Shown piece after piece: positions 18,306 to 26,237 of a stretch of 49,326 bases of DNA. Position 1 is the first letter of the stretch. The number at the start of each line of letters is the position of its first letter. The notes under the pieces are model-generated. The model was not told the DNA's origin, ran no database searches, and saw nothing but the letters and a program-made list of their open reading frames with translations. This DNA is from a virus. The stretch spans positions 1 to 49,326 of the IMG/VR virus record IMGVR_UViG_3300032088_000012. The stretch is one strand, 5' to 3'. Position numbers and translations under genes: made by a program.

Positions 18306-19497
18306 TTGTGTCTCCTTCCGTAGGTCTTCCACCCAAATCTGGGTTGGCTGCGCTACCTGCAATATTGGCAGGTACTCTTAAATCACTATGTCCTTCAATA
18401 CCTTCAAAGCCTAGGTTGTCTCTTGCTTCGTTTGGAGTAATAATTCCAGCATTTACAAGTGCTGAATAGTATTGCGCGGAGTCGCGCAGTTCTGGTTGTA
18501 GTGCTGGGATATTTGTAATATCTTCCGACAGCTCAAAACCAAAAAACCTTTCCAAAGCAAAGTTCAACTTTCGAACTACTGGTAATACACTCTCTAGGTA
18601 GTAGAGGCGCATATTTGGACGAATGTTTGCGTTGTTTCCAGAATCTAGTAAGATTGGTGGAATACCTAACGCTTTTAAAATAATCTTTTCTGATTCTTCA
18701 GTAGCAGACTGAAAGTCTAGCTCTTTAAAGTTGACATTTGAAATAGAATCTACTTCAATTCCACCATCTAGAATAAGTGGCCTACGACCACCAGCTTCTG
18801 GACGGTAGCGAGCTTGCCAAGACTGAAGCATACGATCTTTAATCTTCTCAGACAAAGTATTTGGGCTTTTCAGTACAAGACCTGGAACAGCTCCATTCTT
18901 AAAGAAGTTATCCTGGAAAGTACGCATACTCTTCATGAGTATCATCGTACGAAGCGCGGGCTTCAGGCGAGGAACGCCTCGGTAAATAGAGTAAAACGAA
19001 TTTTCCTTAATGTGTATAATCTCATTTGGAGAATAAGTAATCTTTTCGTTAAACGTAAATTTCTCAATATAAGTAGTATTACTCGCATGAATAATCATCT
19101 TATCTGCTGGCAAGTGATACAAGTGTACGCCATCAAAATAAATAAAGATGTTACCATCGAGTATTAGGTCAATAATACAGTTTCTACGAAAAGTATTAAT
19201 GTCTTGAAAAGGATTAGGCTCAGAGTTAAGAAGTATATCTACGCGCGAACGCTTAATACCTTTTACTACTGACATACCTTTAATGGCGGTGCCTACTACA
19301 GTACGAATCTCAGCAGCATCATCTACGATCATATTTACGCCACGATTTACTATTTCTAGTTCTTCGTATGCGCGCTCGTAGGAGAAGTGAGGCTCTCTGC
19401 TAGGCTCAATCTTATTGTCGTAGTATTGCTGCGCAGGATTTAGCTTTTCTTCTAAATCTTCTGGCTTTCTACCAAGTAGTGTGTCATACCACGCCAT
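18295..19497 (-). CDS. Portal protein (HK97 family)
   Basis: The 400-residue protein fits HK97-type portals in length and sequence: an N-terminal region with YDNKIEPSREPHFSYERAYE, a central RGVPRLKPALRTMILMKSMR, then GILGIPPILLD-like KALGIPPILLDSGNNAN and NFALERFFGFEL. The C-terminal segment AGIITPNEARDNLGFEGIEG is very typical. It forms the dodecameric DNA gate at the capsid vertex. It lies between the HNH gene and the protease-capsid gene. Confidence 0.93.
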   Translation of the reverse strand: MAWYDTLLGRKPEDLEEKLNPAQQYYDNKIEPSREPHFSYERAYEELEIVNRGVNMIVDDAAEIRTVVGTAIKGMSVVKGIKRSRVDILLNSEPNPFQDINTFRRNCIIDLILDGNIFIYFDGVHLYHLPADKMIIHASNTTYIEKFTFNEKITYSPNEIIHIKENSFYSIYRGVPRLKPALRTMILMKSMRTFQDNFFKNGAVPGLVLKSPNTLSEKIKDRMLQSWQARYRPEAGGRRPLILDGGIEVDSISNVNFKELDFQSATEESEKIILKALGIPPILLDSGNNANIRPNMRLYYLESVLPVVRKLNFALERFFGFELSEDITNIPALQPELRDSAQYYSALVNAGIITPNEARDNLGFEGIEGHSDLRVPANIAGSAANPDLGGRPTEGDTNVE

Positions 19498-19867
19498 GTT
19501 TATCTCTCTGTACTTCTACCCAGGCTTCTTGCTTTTTAGCTGTTGCAAGAGACGGGTCTTTTCCGTAAATTGAATGTAGTTGTAAGTGATGATCGTGGCA
19601 TAGAGTTACTGTATGTTCGTACAGCTCTGTCCACTTTTCTTCTATGAACTCATCTCGCCAAACTACAATATATTCATCCGTATAATGTTCTGGGCGTGCT
19701 TTTTGTTTTTCTTTTAACCACTGAGATAATAATGGACTTAAACTATAAAAGTGATGAAAGTCTAATTTCTCTGTGCTATGGCAAATATAACAGGCTCCTG
19801 CTTTTTCGTACTTCGACTTTGCTTTATCTCGAATATACTTAACCTTGTCTCTCTTTAGTTCTGCCAT
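19484..19867 (-). CDS. HNH endonuclease
   Basis: The 127-residue product (start ATG 19867, MAELKRDKVKYIRDK) has an HNH/zinc-binding pattern: C26-x2-C29, H38-H39 and C90-x2-H93-H94. An upstream GTG at 19930 is in frame, but a perfect promoter lies inside that extension, so the downstream ATG is preferred. HNH proteins beside the large terminase commonly assist packaging-site cleavage in cos-type phages. The gene overlaps the portal start by 14 nt. Confidence 0.85.
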   Translation of the reverse strand: MAELKRDKVKYIRDKAKSKYEKAGACYICHSTEKLDFHHFYSLSPLLSQWLKEKQKARPEHYTDEYIVVWRDEFIEEKWTELYEHTVTLCHDHHLQLHSIYGKDPSLATAKKQEAWVEVQRDKHGVV

Positions 19868-19897
19868 GCTTTTTGGTTTTCCATTTTTATTAACGAA

Positions 19898-19926
19898 ATT
19901 ATAGCTAACTTGAGGTTTGTTGTCAA
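19898..19926 (-). promoter_or_regulatory. Sigma70-type promoter for HNH, portal and capsid genes
   Basis: Minus strand TTGACA (19926-19921), 17-bp spacer, TATAAT (19903-19898): both hexamers are perfect. The predicted start is near 19891, 24 nt upstream of the chosen HNH ATG. It lies right after the large terminase stop and could give head genes their own late transcript. Confidence 0.75.
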
Positions 19927-19949
19927 ACACTATTTTTGGTCATGTATTA

Positions 19950-21254
19950 CTAGAATGTGGTCTGCGAAGTTTCGAATGAGTATAGCCCGTACCTAAGAGC
20001 GTCTGCCATATGAGATGCCATATTATGCTTAGGTTTCTCTTTTAACAGATTTGGATTCGGATCCCATTGGTACTGGTCTAAGCAAGCTAGAGTTTCCCCA
20101 CATGTCTGATCTACAATCAATTTATTATTATCTACTATCGCTGCTACGTGCCCAATACCATCAATAACCGACTTCTTTGCATTAATTGTACTAATATCGT
20201 AATTCTGAGCAAAGTCAAATCGAGTTTGTGCCGCTGCAGAATCTATGTAGATATAGTCTATATCGTATTTGTTAATCGCCTCACGAATCTCTTCAGCGTG
20301 TTTATCAGTAGTTTTTTCAGAGTCATAGTATTCACCTAGTACATAGTATGTTTCTGAGTCCCAATCATATGCAATTACACAGAAAGCTGTAGGGTCTCGG
20401 AAGCCTACGTCAAGGCCTGCAAATACATCCATACCTGTAGTATCTAGCTCTGACAAGTCTGCAACACACTTCTCTGCATCGAAGTTCCAAATTTGTCCTT
20501 CGTATGTATTAAAGTCAGCTTCATACTCTTGCTTAAACTCTGCGTCACTCATAGATTTTCGAGCTTCATCAACGTCGCTTTGGCTCATACGAGGATTATC
20601 TTTATATGTTGCTCGAATACTTATCCATTCTGGAAATTCACTAGTAAAGCCACGATCAAAGAACTTTGCAAACCAGTTTGTCTTACCCCGAGGCGTAGAA
20701 ATAAAGATTGCCTTTGAGTTATCCTTGTCGAGTGTAGGACGAAGAGACACGTTAAATGCCTCTTCTCCATCTGTCAATGCAGCTTCGTCAAAGATAATCA
20801 GATCGTAGGAACGACCGACTGAAGAGTCCACTTGATTTACAGAGCCCATTCGCACTGTAGAGCCGTTCGAAATTTCAATCACTTTGTCCTTTGCATTATC
20901 TTTTGTAACTTCTAGGTCAAAGTGCTTGATTAGATTTCTCTGCAAATCAAATGAGATTTGTGAAAGAGAGTAGTTTGGCGACATAATAAGTATATTTGAG
21001 CCTGGTACAAGTGAAACTAACTGGCCTATTACATTCGCAATGTATGTTTTGCCCTGCCTCCTGGATAAGGCGGCAGAAACAAATCTATACTTTGGATTAT
21101 TAATTGCATTAATTAAAGCTACCTGAGAAGGTAGTGGATTAATTCCTAATAACTCCAAATAGGGAGATATAGGTAGCTTAATAAATCGTGTATCAGAATG
21201 TAGTTCTTGAATTTCTGTGTAAGGCACATCTGCTCTACTTACTTGTACTGCCAT
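19950..21254 (-). CDS. Terminase large subunit
   Basis: The 434-residue protein has all landmarks of a packaging ATPase-nuclease. The Walker A variant SRRQGKT ends at K69-T70, Walker B is DLIIFDEAAL with D156-E157, and a coupling motif follows at FISTPRG. The RNase H-like nuclease has candidate metal ligands D282 (LDVGFRDP), D338 (YIYIDSA) and D418 (HMADALRYG). It drives DNA into the prohead and cuts the concatemer. The small subunit gene is not adjacent but about 4.5 kb upstream in transcription order. Confidence 0.95.
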   Translation of the reverse strand: MAVQVSRADVPYTEIQELHSDTRFIKLPISPYLELLGINPLPSQVALINAINNPKYRFVSAALSRRQGKTYIANVIGQLVSLVPGSNILIMSPNYSLSQISFDLQRNLIKHFDLEVTKDNAKDKVIEISNGSTVRMGSVNQVDSSVGRSYDLIIFDEAALTDGEEAFNVSLRPTLDKDNSKAIFISTPRGKTNWFAKFFDRGFTSEFPEWISIRATYKDNPRMSQSDVDEARKSMSDAEFKQEYEADFNTYEGQIWNFDAEKCVADLSELDTTGMDVFAGLDVGFRDPTAFCVIAYDWDSETYYVLGEYYDSEKTTDKHAEEIREAINKYDIDYIYIDSAAAQTRFDFAQNYDISTINAKKSVIDGIGHVAAIVDNNKLIVDQTCGETLACLDQYQWDPNPNLLKEKPKHNMASHMADALRYGLYSFETSQTTF

Positions 21255-21388
21255 TTTTACTCTCTTTTATCTAGTACGTTATTATGCTTTTAAAGACTCT
21301 GTCAACATCTTGAGAAAGGAATCCTTTCCCGCTTGTAGTTGTGGAAAGTTAGCTTGGTCTGGGCTGTCTGTTAGTGCTCTTCTAGAAA

Positions 21389-21658
21389 TTAAGCTGTGGT
21401 TTCTTCTGGAGATAGGTAGACCGGATGCTCAGGATCTTCAACAATAGTCATATCACTTAAGTTCAACTTTGCTGTAGAGGATAAATAGTTTATATCTAAC
21501 TTTACCCAAGTTAAAGAACCTGTTGGAAATCTATCATTAGGGTCTAAATCTTCTTGAGCCTCACACATAGATTGTAGCTCATCTTCTGTAAAAGTATCTG
21601 GGTCCCTTTTTTGAGTGCACTTTATCCAACCTTCAGTTTTATGATATATTATATACAT
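21389..21658 (-). CDS. Hypothetical acidic protein
   Basis: An 89-residue protein starts at ATG 21658 after AAGGAGAAATT. It is acidic, with EDELQSMCEAQEDLDPNDR and a C-terminal EDPEHPVYLSPEETTA. It directly follows the accessory virion gene 21668-22225, so a role in tail fibre assembly is possible. No recognised domain. Confidence 0.72.
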   Translation of the reverse strand: MYIIYHKTEGWIKCTQKRDPDTFTEDELQSMCEAQEDLDPNDRFPTGSLTWVKLDINYLSSTAKLNLSDMTIVEDPEHPVYLSPEETTA

Positions 21659-21667
21659 AATTTCTCC

Positions 21668-22225
21668 TTATGTTTCATTTACGGTTATAAGAGTATACTC
21701 ATAAAAATGAGTAGAATAGTGATTGACGCCAGTATAATATAACTTATCTCCGGGTGTCATATAAAATTCAGTATCATACTCACATCTATTAGATGGGGTA
21801 TCTCTTCCTCCTCCTCTATAGTTATTAAAGTTAAGGTAGGCACTGCTGCTGTTGCTATTTCTAGTTGTATTTCCAGCTGGGCGATAAACATGTCCTCCGT
21901 AATAGCTTCCATCGGTATGCTCCCCAGAAATCATATTTTTTCTAAAAGGAACCATTATACCTCCAGAGCCCCCCTGTGAATAACTTAAGGCGAATCCAAG
22001 AGGTTTATAGCCTCCTTCAGGAGAGGAACCTCTTTGAACTATCCAACCTCCCTGCACTTGATTTTGATTGCTCGGAACGCTACTACCGTTATTGTAGTCG
22101 AGAATCATATACCATTCCTGAGGGTATACTTTTGTAACTCCTGAAGAAGGTGCTGTATACAATAAAAGTTTTGTATTTCCAGAAAAAGTTCCTGTCCCTC
22201 TAGAGTATGATACTGTTTTTGCCAT
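21668..22225 (-). CDS. Probable accessory virion protein, beta-rich
   Basis: A 185-residue protein rich in Gly, Ser, Tyr and Asn (MAKTVSYSRGTGTFSGNTKL) ends with strands EFYMTPGDKLYYTG and YEYTLITVNET. This resembles small beta-sandwich receptor-binding or fibre-tip domains. It follows a tail-fibre-like gene with a 13-nt gap, consistent with a fibre tip or a separate baseplate appendage. Function is inferred from composition and position. Confidence 0.68.
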   Translation of the reverse strand: MAKTVSYSRGTGTFSGNTKLLLYTAPSSGVTKVYPQEWYMILDYNNGSSVPSNQNQVQGGWIVQRGSSPEGGYKPLGFALSYSQGGSGGIMVPFRKNMISGEHTDGSYYGGHVYRPAGNTTRNSNSSSAYLNFNNYRGGGRDTPSNRCEYDTEFYMTPGDKLYYTGVNHYSTHFYEYTLITVNET

Positions 22226-22238
22226 AATTTATTCTCCT

Positions 22239-22862
22239 TTAGAATGATGAAAATGCTGCGCCTCCGCCTCCAGAGGCTGGTAAGTTTGTTAGAGCAGACC
22301 CGTCGCCTTGAAACGCCGTTGCTTTTACTGTTCCATTTACGTCGAGTTTCTGTGTGGGGGAAGATGTGCCAATACCCACGTTGCCTGTGAAGGTTGGAGA
22401 TGCTAAAGGAGCTTTAAGGGCTAAACTGTTTGTAACAGTAGTAGAGAAGTTGGCATCGTCACCAAGAGCAGCAGCTAATTCATTAAGAGTGTCTAAAGTT
22501 CCTGGAGCAGCTGCTACTAAGTTAGAAATAGCAGTATCTGCATAGCCTGTGTAGTACGACCCCTGCTGACCATCTAATAAGTCTGCATCTAGCCCAGAAG
22601 CAGCTCCATCAACGGTCTTAACAGCCGTTAGAATCTCAGTAGCTGTTTGATCTGCAGTAGCACCAGTTTCAATGCCATCTAGTTTAGTACCATCAGTAGC
22701 AACGTCACGACCGTCAACTGTGCTTGTAGTCGTAATAGCACCAGTAAATGCTGCACCTGATAAAGAAGCTTTCGCATCTAAGTCAGTTTGTATATTCGAA
22801 GTAATATCGTCAAGAAAATTAATCTTGGAGCCGCTATCTCCAATGTCTTTAGATCTACTCAT
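22239..22862 (-). CDS. Tail-fibre-like repeat protein
   Basis: The 207-residue protein carries repeats common in marine phage fibres: [20 protein letters not shown], then [20 protein letters not shown], followed by [20 protein letters not shown] and a glycine-rich end finishing AAFSSF. It is short for a full fibre, so it may be the trimeric shaft of a small side fibre whose tip is the neighbouring 185-residue protein. The start is ATG 22862 after AAGGAATAGAAA. Confidence 0.8.
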   Translation of the reverse strand: MSRSKDIGDSGSKINFLDDITSNIQTDLDAKASLSGAAFTGAITTTSTVDGRDVATDGTKLDGIETGATADQTATEILTAVKTVDGAASGLDADLLDGQQGSYYTGYADTAISNLVAAAPGTLDTLNELAAALGDDANFSTTVTNSLALKAPLASPTFTGNVGIGTSSPTQKLDVNGTVKATAFQGDGSALTNLPASGGGGAAFSSF

Positions 22863-22865
22863 TTT

Positions 22866-23207
22866 CTATTCCTTTTTACCGCTGTTGGCATATAAGCCGA
22901 ACCAAGCAGCACCGGCTCCTACAATTACTGAAATTAATCCTGCTTGCTCCATTGTAGGGGCTTCTAAAGCCATGAACCACTTGGAACTTGAGTAGAGCAA
23001 GTAGATGTAAGTAGTGATAAAGATTCGTGGAAAGATACGCCAAGAATCAATAGCAGCTGCTAAATCTTTTACTTTTTGATAGCGCGCTTCAGGAGCGGCT
23101 GCCTCTGGCTCTGCAGCGGCTGCATCTTCAAGTTCATCAATACGGTCTAATAGAGCATTATATTTATCTAAGTCTACCTGTACTTCATTTCGAGTTGTAT
23201 CTTCCAT
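22866..23207 (-). CDS. Small membrane protein, possible holin
   Basis: The 113-residue protein has an acidic coiled-coil-like N-terminus (DKYNALLDRIDELEDAAAA) and two C-terminal hydrophobic segments, around IFITTYIYLLYSSSKWF (residues ~60-77) and LISVIVGAGAAWFGLYA (~90-106), with a lysine-rich tail. This layout fits a two-span holin or a phage membrane anchor. It is separated from the lysozyme genes, and two other holin candidates exist, so the role is uncertain. Confidence 0.6.
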   Translation of the reverse strand: MEDTTRNEVQVDLDKYNALLDRIDELEDAAAAEPEAAAPEARYQKVKDLAAAIDSWRIFPRIFITTYIYLLYSSSKWFMALEAPTMEQAGLISVIVGAGAAWFGLYANSGKKE

Positions 23208-23232
23208 ATTTAATCTCTACAAACTTTGACCA

Positions 23233-23934
23233 TTACCGAGGGTCAAGAATCATGTCAAACGAAGCAGTTGCAGGAAAATTGTTTCCTGAAGTTATCGCTC
23301 TAAAATCAATATCCATCTTCGGGGATAGATTAAATGGAACTGCATAAGTCTGAGTGAACGTTGACTGATATAATTCTACATCTGCACGAATTCTAAAAGA
23401 TTTACCAAGCTCTCTTGTAAATATTTTAAAAGAGGCATCTCCACCTTTTCCAACACCTACCGTAAACTGGCAACCAAACGCGCGTACATTTGCAGGAATT
23501 GTATAAACTGCCATAAGTGTTTGGCTATACCCTGCTAACATATCTGCTACAACAGTCCCTGTTCCAGATACTGTACGAGCAGTAACTCGCCCAATGTTTG
23601 AGGCACCGTCTTGATACTTCATACGGAATATTCGCTTAAAAGTATTTTGAGTTGGAACGGCTGTAAGTCCTGTAAGAGTAATAGTTTCCTCTAAAGACTC
23701 ATAATTTTCATCGAGACCATATAAAGTAATACCGCCAGTATCAGAACCGCTTGTGCTGATTACATATAGAATTTGTGCAGTATCTAAGGCTGCCCAAGGA
23801 TAGAGTCCACCTTGAGTCCAGATGCTTTGAGACCCCGAGACTAAGTTAGGGTTTGATCCAAACTTGTGCTCAAAGTAATAGTCTTGCTCAGCTTTTCTAG
23901 CAATGTCTAATCCGTAGTGTCCTATCATTACCAT
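23233..23934 (-). CDS. Probable virion structural protein
   Basis: A roughly 230-residue beta-rich protein contains MIGHYGLDIARKAEQDYYF, GGLYPWAALDTAQ and a C-terminal NFPATASFDMILDPR. Starts are ambiguous: ATG 23934, or ATG 23928 which overlaps the preceding stop as TAATG; a TTG further upstream is less likely. Position among fibre and small basic genes suggests a minor capsid, neck or fibre-associated protein. No domain is recognised. Confidence 0.68.
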   Translation of the reverse strand: MVMIGHYGLDIARKAEQDYYFEHKFGSNPNLVSGSQSIWTQGGLYPWAALDTAQILYVISTSGSDTGGITLYGLDENYESLEETITLTGLTAVPTQNTFKRIFRMKYQDGASNIGRVTARTVSGTGTVVADMLAGYSQTLMAVYTIPANVRAFGCQFTVGVGKGGDASFKIFTRELGKSFRIRADVELYQSTFTQTYAVPFNLSPKMDIDFRAITSGNNFPATASFDMILDPR

Positions 23935-24251
23935 TTCACCTTGTCGGCCCAATAAGCTGCGCTCATCTTACCCTTTGCAATATTCTTCGCATGGCGAGCT
24001 TTAAAAGACTTGCGTTTTGCCTTCATTGCTGCTGACTCGCCTTTCTTCGGCTTGCCTGCAGTCTTTGCTCCTTTCTGCCCAAAGCGAATAGTTTTTACTT
24101 TGCCACCGCTTTTAGCAACTACAATGTGAGACTTCTTTGGATGCCCTGGAGTACGCTTTGGCTTGTTGTAACCAGATACGCCCGCACGCTTTAGTCTTGA
24201 ATCTTTCTTCTTACCTTTTTTTACCGCCACGCTTCTGTCTCTTGCGAGCAA
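23928..24251 (-). CDS. Lysine-rich basic protein
   Basis: The 107-residue, very basic protein (SRLKRAGVSGYNKPKRTPGH and ending KGKMSAAYWADKVKW) resembles small conserved proteins found in many marine phages. It overlaps the upstream basic gene by 41 nt and ends in a TAATG junction with the downstream gene. The charge suggests DNA or RNA binding, for example packaging with DNA in the virion; that is inference. Confidence 0.75.
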   Translation of the reverse strand: MLARDRSVAVKKGKKKDSRLKRAGVSGYNKPKRTPGHPKKSHIVVAKSGGKVKTIRFGQKGAKTAGKPKKGESAAMKAKRKSFKARHAKNIAKGKMSAAYWADKVKW

Positions 24252-24489
24252 ATGTTGCTACATTCCTCGGCTTGCCTCCAGGGTTACCTGCGGCTCTCTT
24301 TCTACGAATTGCGGATCTTTTCTGAGCCGCTGTCATTCGAGCAGCCTTTGAAGCGGGTACACACTTTGGGTAGCTTTTACTCCCTGCTTTCTTTCGTCCG
24401 CAAGGCTTGTAGCCTCCGCCCTTCTTCGGGCGTGAGATATCTACCCACTTCTCTTTAAACCACTTTGTTAAACCGCCTTGAGGCTTCAC
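24211..24489 (-). CDS. Basic protein with conserved cysteines
   Basis: The 92-residue product starts at GTG 24489, overlapping the upstream TGA as GTGA. It contains LTKWFKEKWVDISRPKKGGG, two cysteines (GYKPCGRK and YPKCVPASKAA) and a basic tail KRQKRGGKKR. It belongs to the same cluster of small basic proteins. Members with this arrangement are common in marine phages but have no proven function. Confidence 0.75.
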   Translation of the reverse strand: MKPQGGLTKWFKEKWVDISRPKKGGGYKPCGRKKAGSKSYPKCVPASKAARMTAAQKRSAIRRKRAAGNPGGKPRNVATFARKRQKRGGKKR

Positions 24490-24653
24490 TTCTTTTTCTT
24501 TTTAGCGCGCTTTTTCTTTAGAATAGCCATCTGTAAGGCCTTTGGTAACTTCTTTTGTTTGGCAGTCAAACCTTTTGAAGCTAGTTTCTTCTTGCCGCCC
24601 TTCTTCATTGGACGTCCTCGCTTTTTTCCGTATGTTCCTTTTCCTGCTGGCAT
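24486..24653 (-). CDS. Tiny lysine-rich protein
   Basis: A 55-residue frame from ATG 24653 to TGA 24486 encodes MPAGKGTYGKKRGRPMKKGG and ends with KKKRAKKKKK. The ATG overlaps the upstream stop as TAATG and the stop overlaps the downstream GTG, strong evidence of a real, translationally coupled gene. It is extremely basic, with an AT-hook-like RGRP motif (KKRGRPMKK) near residues 10-18. A DNA-binding role is likely. Confidence 0.75.
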   Translation of the reverse strand: MPAGKGTYGKKRGRPMKKGGKKKLASKGLTAKQKKLPKALQMAILKKKRAKKKKK

Positions 24654-24835
24654 TACTTGCTCCCCATGCGGTATCTACCGCCCTTGGCTTTGTAAGTCTT
24701 TACAAGCCAACCATTTGCGTAAGCTGAAGGATAAACCTTGAATTTACGCTTTGCCTGTGCCTTCACACGAGCGTAAAGCTTCTTATTTGTGGGTACAGGC
24801 TTTTTCTTTGTTACTTTTCTTCGTCTTGCAGCCAA
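24653..24835 (-). CDS. Small basic protein (conserved in marine phages)
   Basis: A 60-residue product with TTG start at 24835 (MAARRRKVTKKKPV) contains KKLYARVKAQAKRKFKVYP and NGWLVKTYKAKGGRYRM. This central segment is a pattern often seen in marine phage small proteins of unknown role. It overlaps the preceding gene by 25 nt and ends in TAATG with the next. No ATG is available in the first part, so the TTG start is likely but not proven. Confidence 0.7.
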   Translation of the reverse strand: MAARRRKVTKKKPVPTNKKLYARVKAQAKRKFKVYPSAYANGWLVKTYKAKGGRYRMGSK

Positions 24836-25035
24836 GTTTTAAGCTCTGCCTTTTCGATAACTCCGTCACCGTCTAGGTCTGCCTCTAGGATAGTTTCTTC
24901 TACGATAGCTCCTGCTAACGTTGGCTTATCAATTCCTACAAAGGCTTTTGCTTCACCTTCCGTGTGAAAACCGTTAATTATGGTTTTTCCTTCAAGGATG
25001 AGGTACATTCCGTTTCGTTTTTCAATTGTTCGCAT
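24811..25035 (-). CDS. Small protein with an EF-hand loop
   Basis: The start is set at ATG 25035, which has AAGGAGAAGGAAGA upstream; a TTG 39 nt earlier lacks a site. The 74-residue protein ends with ADLDGDGVIEKAELKTWLQ, a full canonical 12-residue EF-hand loop (D-x-D-G-D-G-x-I-x-x-x-E) followed by a helix. Such a loop normally binds calcium. Only one hand is present, so pairing by dimerisation would be needed. The gene overlaps the upstream small gene by 58 nt. Confidence 0.75.
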   Translation of the reverse strand: MRTIEKRNGMYLILEGKTIINGFHTEGEAKAFVGIDKPTLAGAIVEETILEADLDGDGVIEKAELKTWLQDEEK

Positions 25036-25142
25036 TCTTCCTTCTCCTTTTTGGAACCAAAGATTAAGTCCCAACCTGTTGCATAAGCTTTGTCATCACG
25101 ACCCTTACGCGGCTTTGAGCCTTTTCCAGCTTCACTTGCCAT
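24978..25142 (-). CDS. Tiny basic protein overlapping the EF-hand gene
   Basis: ATG 25142 to TAA 24978 encodes 54 residues: MASEAGKGSKPRKGRDDKAY, then ATGWDLIFGSKKEKEE, and a less ordered end that reads out of frame over the EF-hand gene. It begins one base after the SleB-like stop, with AAGGTAAC as a ribosome site. The N-terminal MASEAGKGSKPR is a pattern I recognise from many marine phages. The last ~19 codons may be under weak constraint because of the overlap. Confidence 0.65.
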   Translation of the reverse strand: MASEAGKGSKPRKGRDDKAYATGWDLIFGSKKEKEECEQLKNETECTSSLKEKP

Positions 25143-25143
25143 G

Positions 25144-25527
25144 TTACCTTCCTAATTTGCTATAAAATTTATGTGAGCCTACGGCGATATAGTTACCCCC
25201 TGCCCAGCGGGGTTGTACATAGTGTGCATGGTACCAAAGTGCTCCGTCCGTAGGATCAGAATACTTTCTGTAGATCATCGCTACTCGTACTGCTTCTTTC
25301 CAAGCTGAAGCATCAAATGGAGTATCGCTTTTACCGTCACAGTACCAGGAAAACTGGCATTGATTACGAGATTCTCCCCCATCCTGTACTACTCCACAAT
25401 AAGAGTTAGGAAATGAGGAGGATTCGACACGGTTCTCTACCACATGAGCTACTGCAAGTTGAGATTGAAAGTCTTCGCTACGCGCCTCGAAGTAAATATT
25501 CAAGGCCATACACATCAGAACTGTCAT
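25144..25527 (-). CDS. SleB-like cell wall hydrolase
   Basis: The 127-residue protein matches the Hydrolase_2/SleB family: ALNIYFEARSEDFQSQLAV with the key glutamate E15, then VVENRV, YCGVVQDGG, CQFSWYCDGKSD and ALWYHAHYV. The family cleaves peptidoglycan glycan strands. Neither a cleavable signal nor a clear anchor is seen, although the first residues are hydrophobic. It follows the XhlA-like gene with a 4-nt overlap, forming one of two lysis cassettes in the window. Confidence 0.88.
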   Translation of the reverse strand: MTVLMCMALNIYFEARSEDFQSQLAVAHVVENRVESSSFPNSYCGVVQDGGESRNQCQFSWYCDGKSDTPFDASAWKEAVRVAMIYRKYSDPTDGALWYHAHYVQPRWAGGNYIAVGSHKFYSKLGR

Positions 25528-25736
25528 CCCGCAAACACAGTAACTACGAGTCCCGCTAAGAACACGATTACTGCTCCCCCTACTGCGATAAGGCGGCTTT
25601 CCATACGCTCTAAAGCTTTTTCAATGTCGCCAAGGCGCTGAAAGTTAGTCTTCCAACGCTCTTCACATTGCACTTCGTGACGGTCCAACTGATTTTCGAG
25701 CGTGTGTATTCGCTCTTCAACTTTATCCTCCACCAT
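25524..25736 (-). CDS. XhlA-like membrane protein, holin candidate
   Basis: The 70-residue protein has an N-terminal coiled coil (EERIHTLENQLDRHEVQCEE through ALERMESRL) and one C-terminal membrane span (LIAVGGAVIVFLAGLVVTVF). This is the layout of XhlA/hemolysin-type phage lysis proteins. It sits between small terminase and the SleB-like hydrolase, overlapping both, which supports a lysis role. Confidence 0.72.
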   Translation of the reverse strand: MVEDKVEERIHTLENQLDRHEVQCEERWKTNFQRLGDIEKALERMESRLIAVGGAVIVFLAGLVVTVFAG

Positions 25737-26184
25737 TGAGTAGTTTCTCCATCAACTTTCCGTAGTTTCCTTGACCGAAAGGTATGGCTTCGTTAATCTG
25801 CACATTAGTTTGATTCTTAATTGAAGACGAAGATGCTTTCTCAAGCTCTGTCTGTGCCTTAATCTCATCCATTCGCATTTTATGGGCCATTTGTAATAGG
25901 TCTGCTAAGTCTTTCTTGGAATAAATTCCAGTCTCAGTAGCTTCTTCCAGTTTGGAAGCTATGATATCGTCCATTACTGAACCGATATTGCTTCGATTAC
26001 GGTAACCCATGTCTAGGTAGACTGTATCGATATAGCGTTTTACTTCGGCTTTGTTGAGAGCCTCTACCACTCTGTCTTCTGTAACGCAAAGATAATTGCA
26101 AACTTCACGAATATTCCCATACTGTAAGTATGCATTCGCTATTTCCAATCCTTCTGGAGAAACTGTGGTAACTTCTTTAGTCAT
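25723..26184 (-). CDS. Terminase small subunit (probable)
   Basis: The 153-residue protein has an N-terminal helix-turn-helix-like part (IREVCNYLCVTEDRVVEALN), a central helical region with DLADLLQMAHKMRMDEIKAQ, and a C-terminus with IKNQTNVQINEA, a pattern typical of small terminases in marine phages. It would bind the packaging site and recruit the large subunit, though that gene is about 4.5 kb away. ATG 26184 lies at the predicted transcription start of a perfect -10 promoter. Confidence 0.68.
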   Translation of the reverse strand: MTKEVTTVSPEGLEIANAYLQYGNIREVCNYLCVTEDRVVEALNKAEVKRYIDTVYLDMGYRNRSNIGSVMDDIIASKLEEATETGIYSKKDLADLLQMAHKMRMDEIKAQTELEKASSSSIKNQTNVQINEAIPFGQGNYGKLMEKLLNGGG

Positions 26185-26190
26185 TTTTGA

Positions 26191-26219
26191 ATTATACTGT
26201 CTAAGAGCTACGAAGTCAA
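26191..26219 (-). promoter_or_regulatory. Sigma70-type promoter giving a leaderless small-terminase transcript
   Basis: Minus strand TTGACT (26219-26214), 17 bp, TATAAT (26196-26191), then six bases and the ATG at 26184. The predicted +1 is the A of the ATG. The -35 and following bases (CTTGACTTCGTA) match the promoter at 28089-28117. Confidence 0.75.
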
Positions 26220-26237
26220 GATATTTTTATACCTAGG

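Noticed and set aside
21255-21388. Possible short coding remnant upstream of the large terminase (ALTDSPDQANFPQLQAGKDS frame)
   Set aside because: The minus-strand frame reads well for about 45 codons and ends before terL, but it has no ATG, GTG or TTG start; it may be a gene remnant. The 15-bp palindrome GAAAGGAATCCTTTC at 21314-21328 lies in it. Not enough to call a gene or packaging site.
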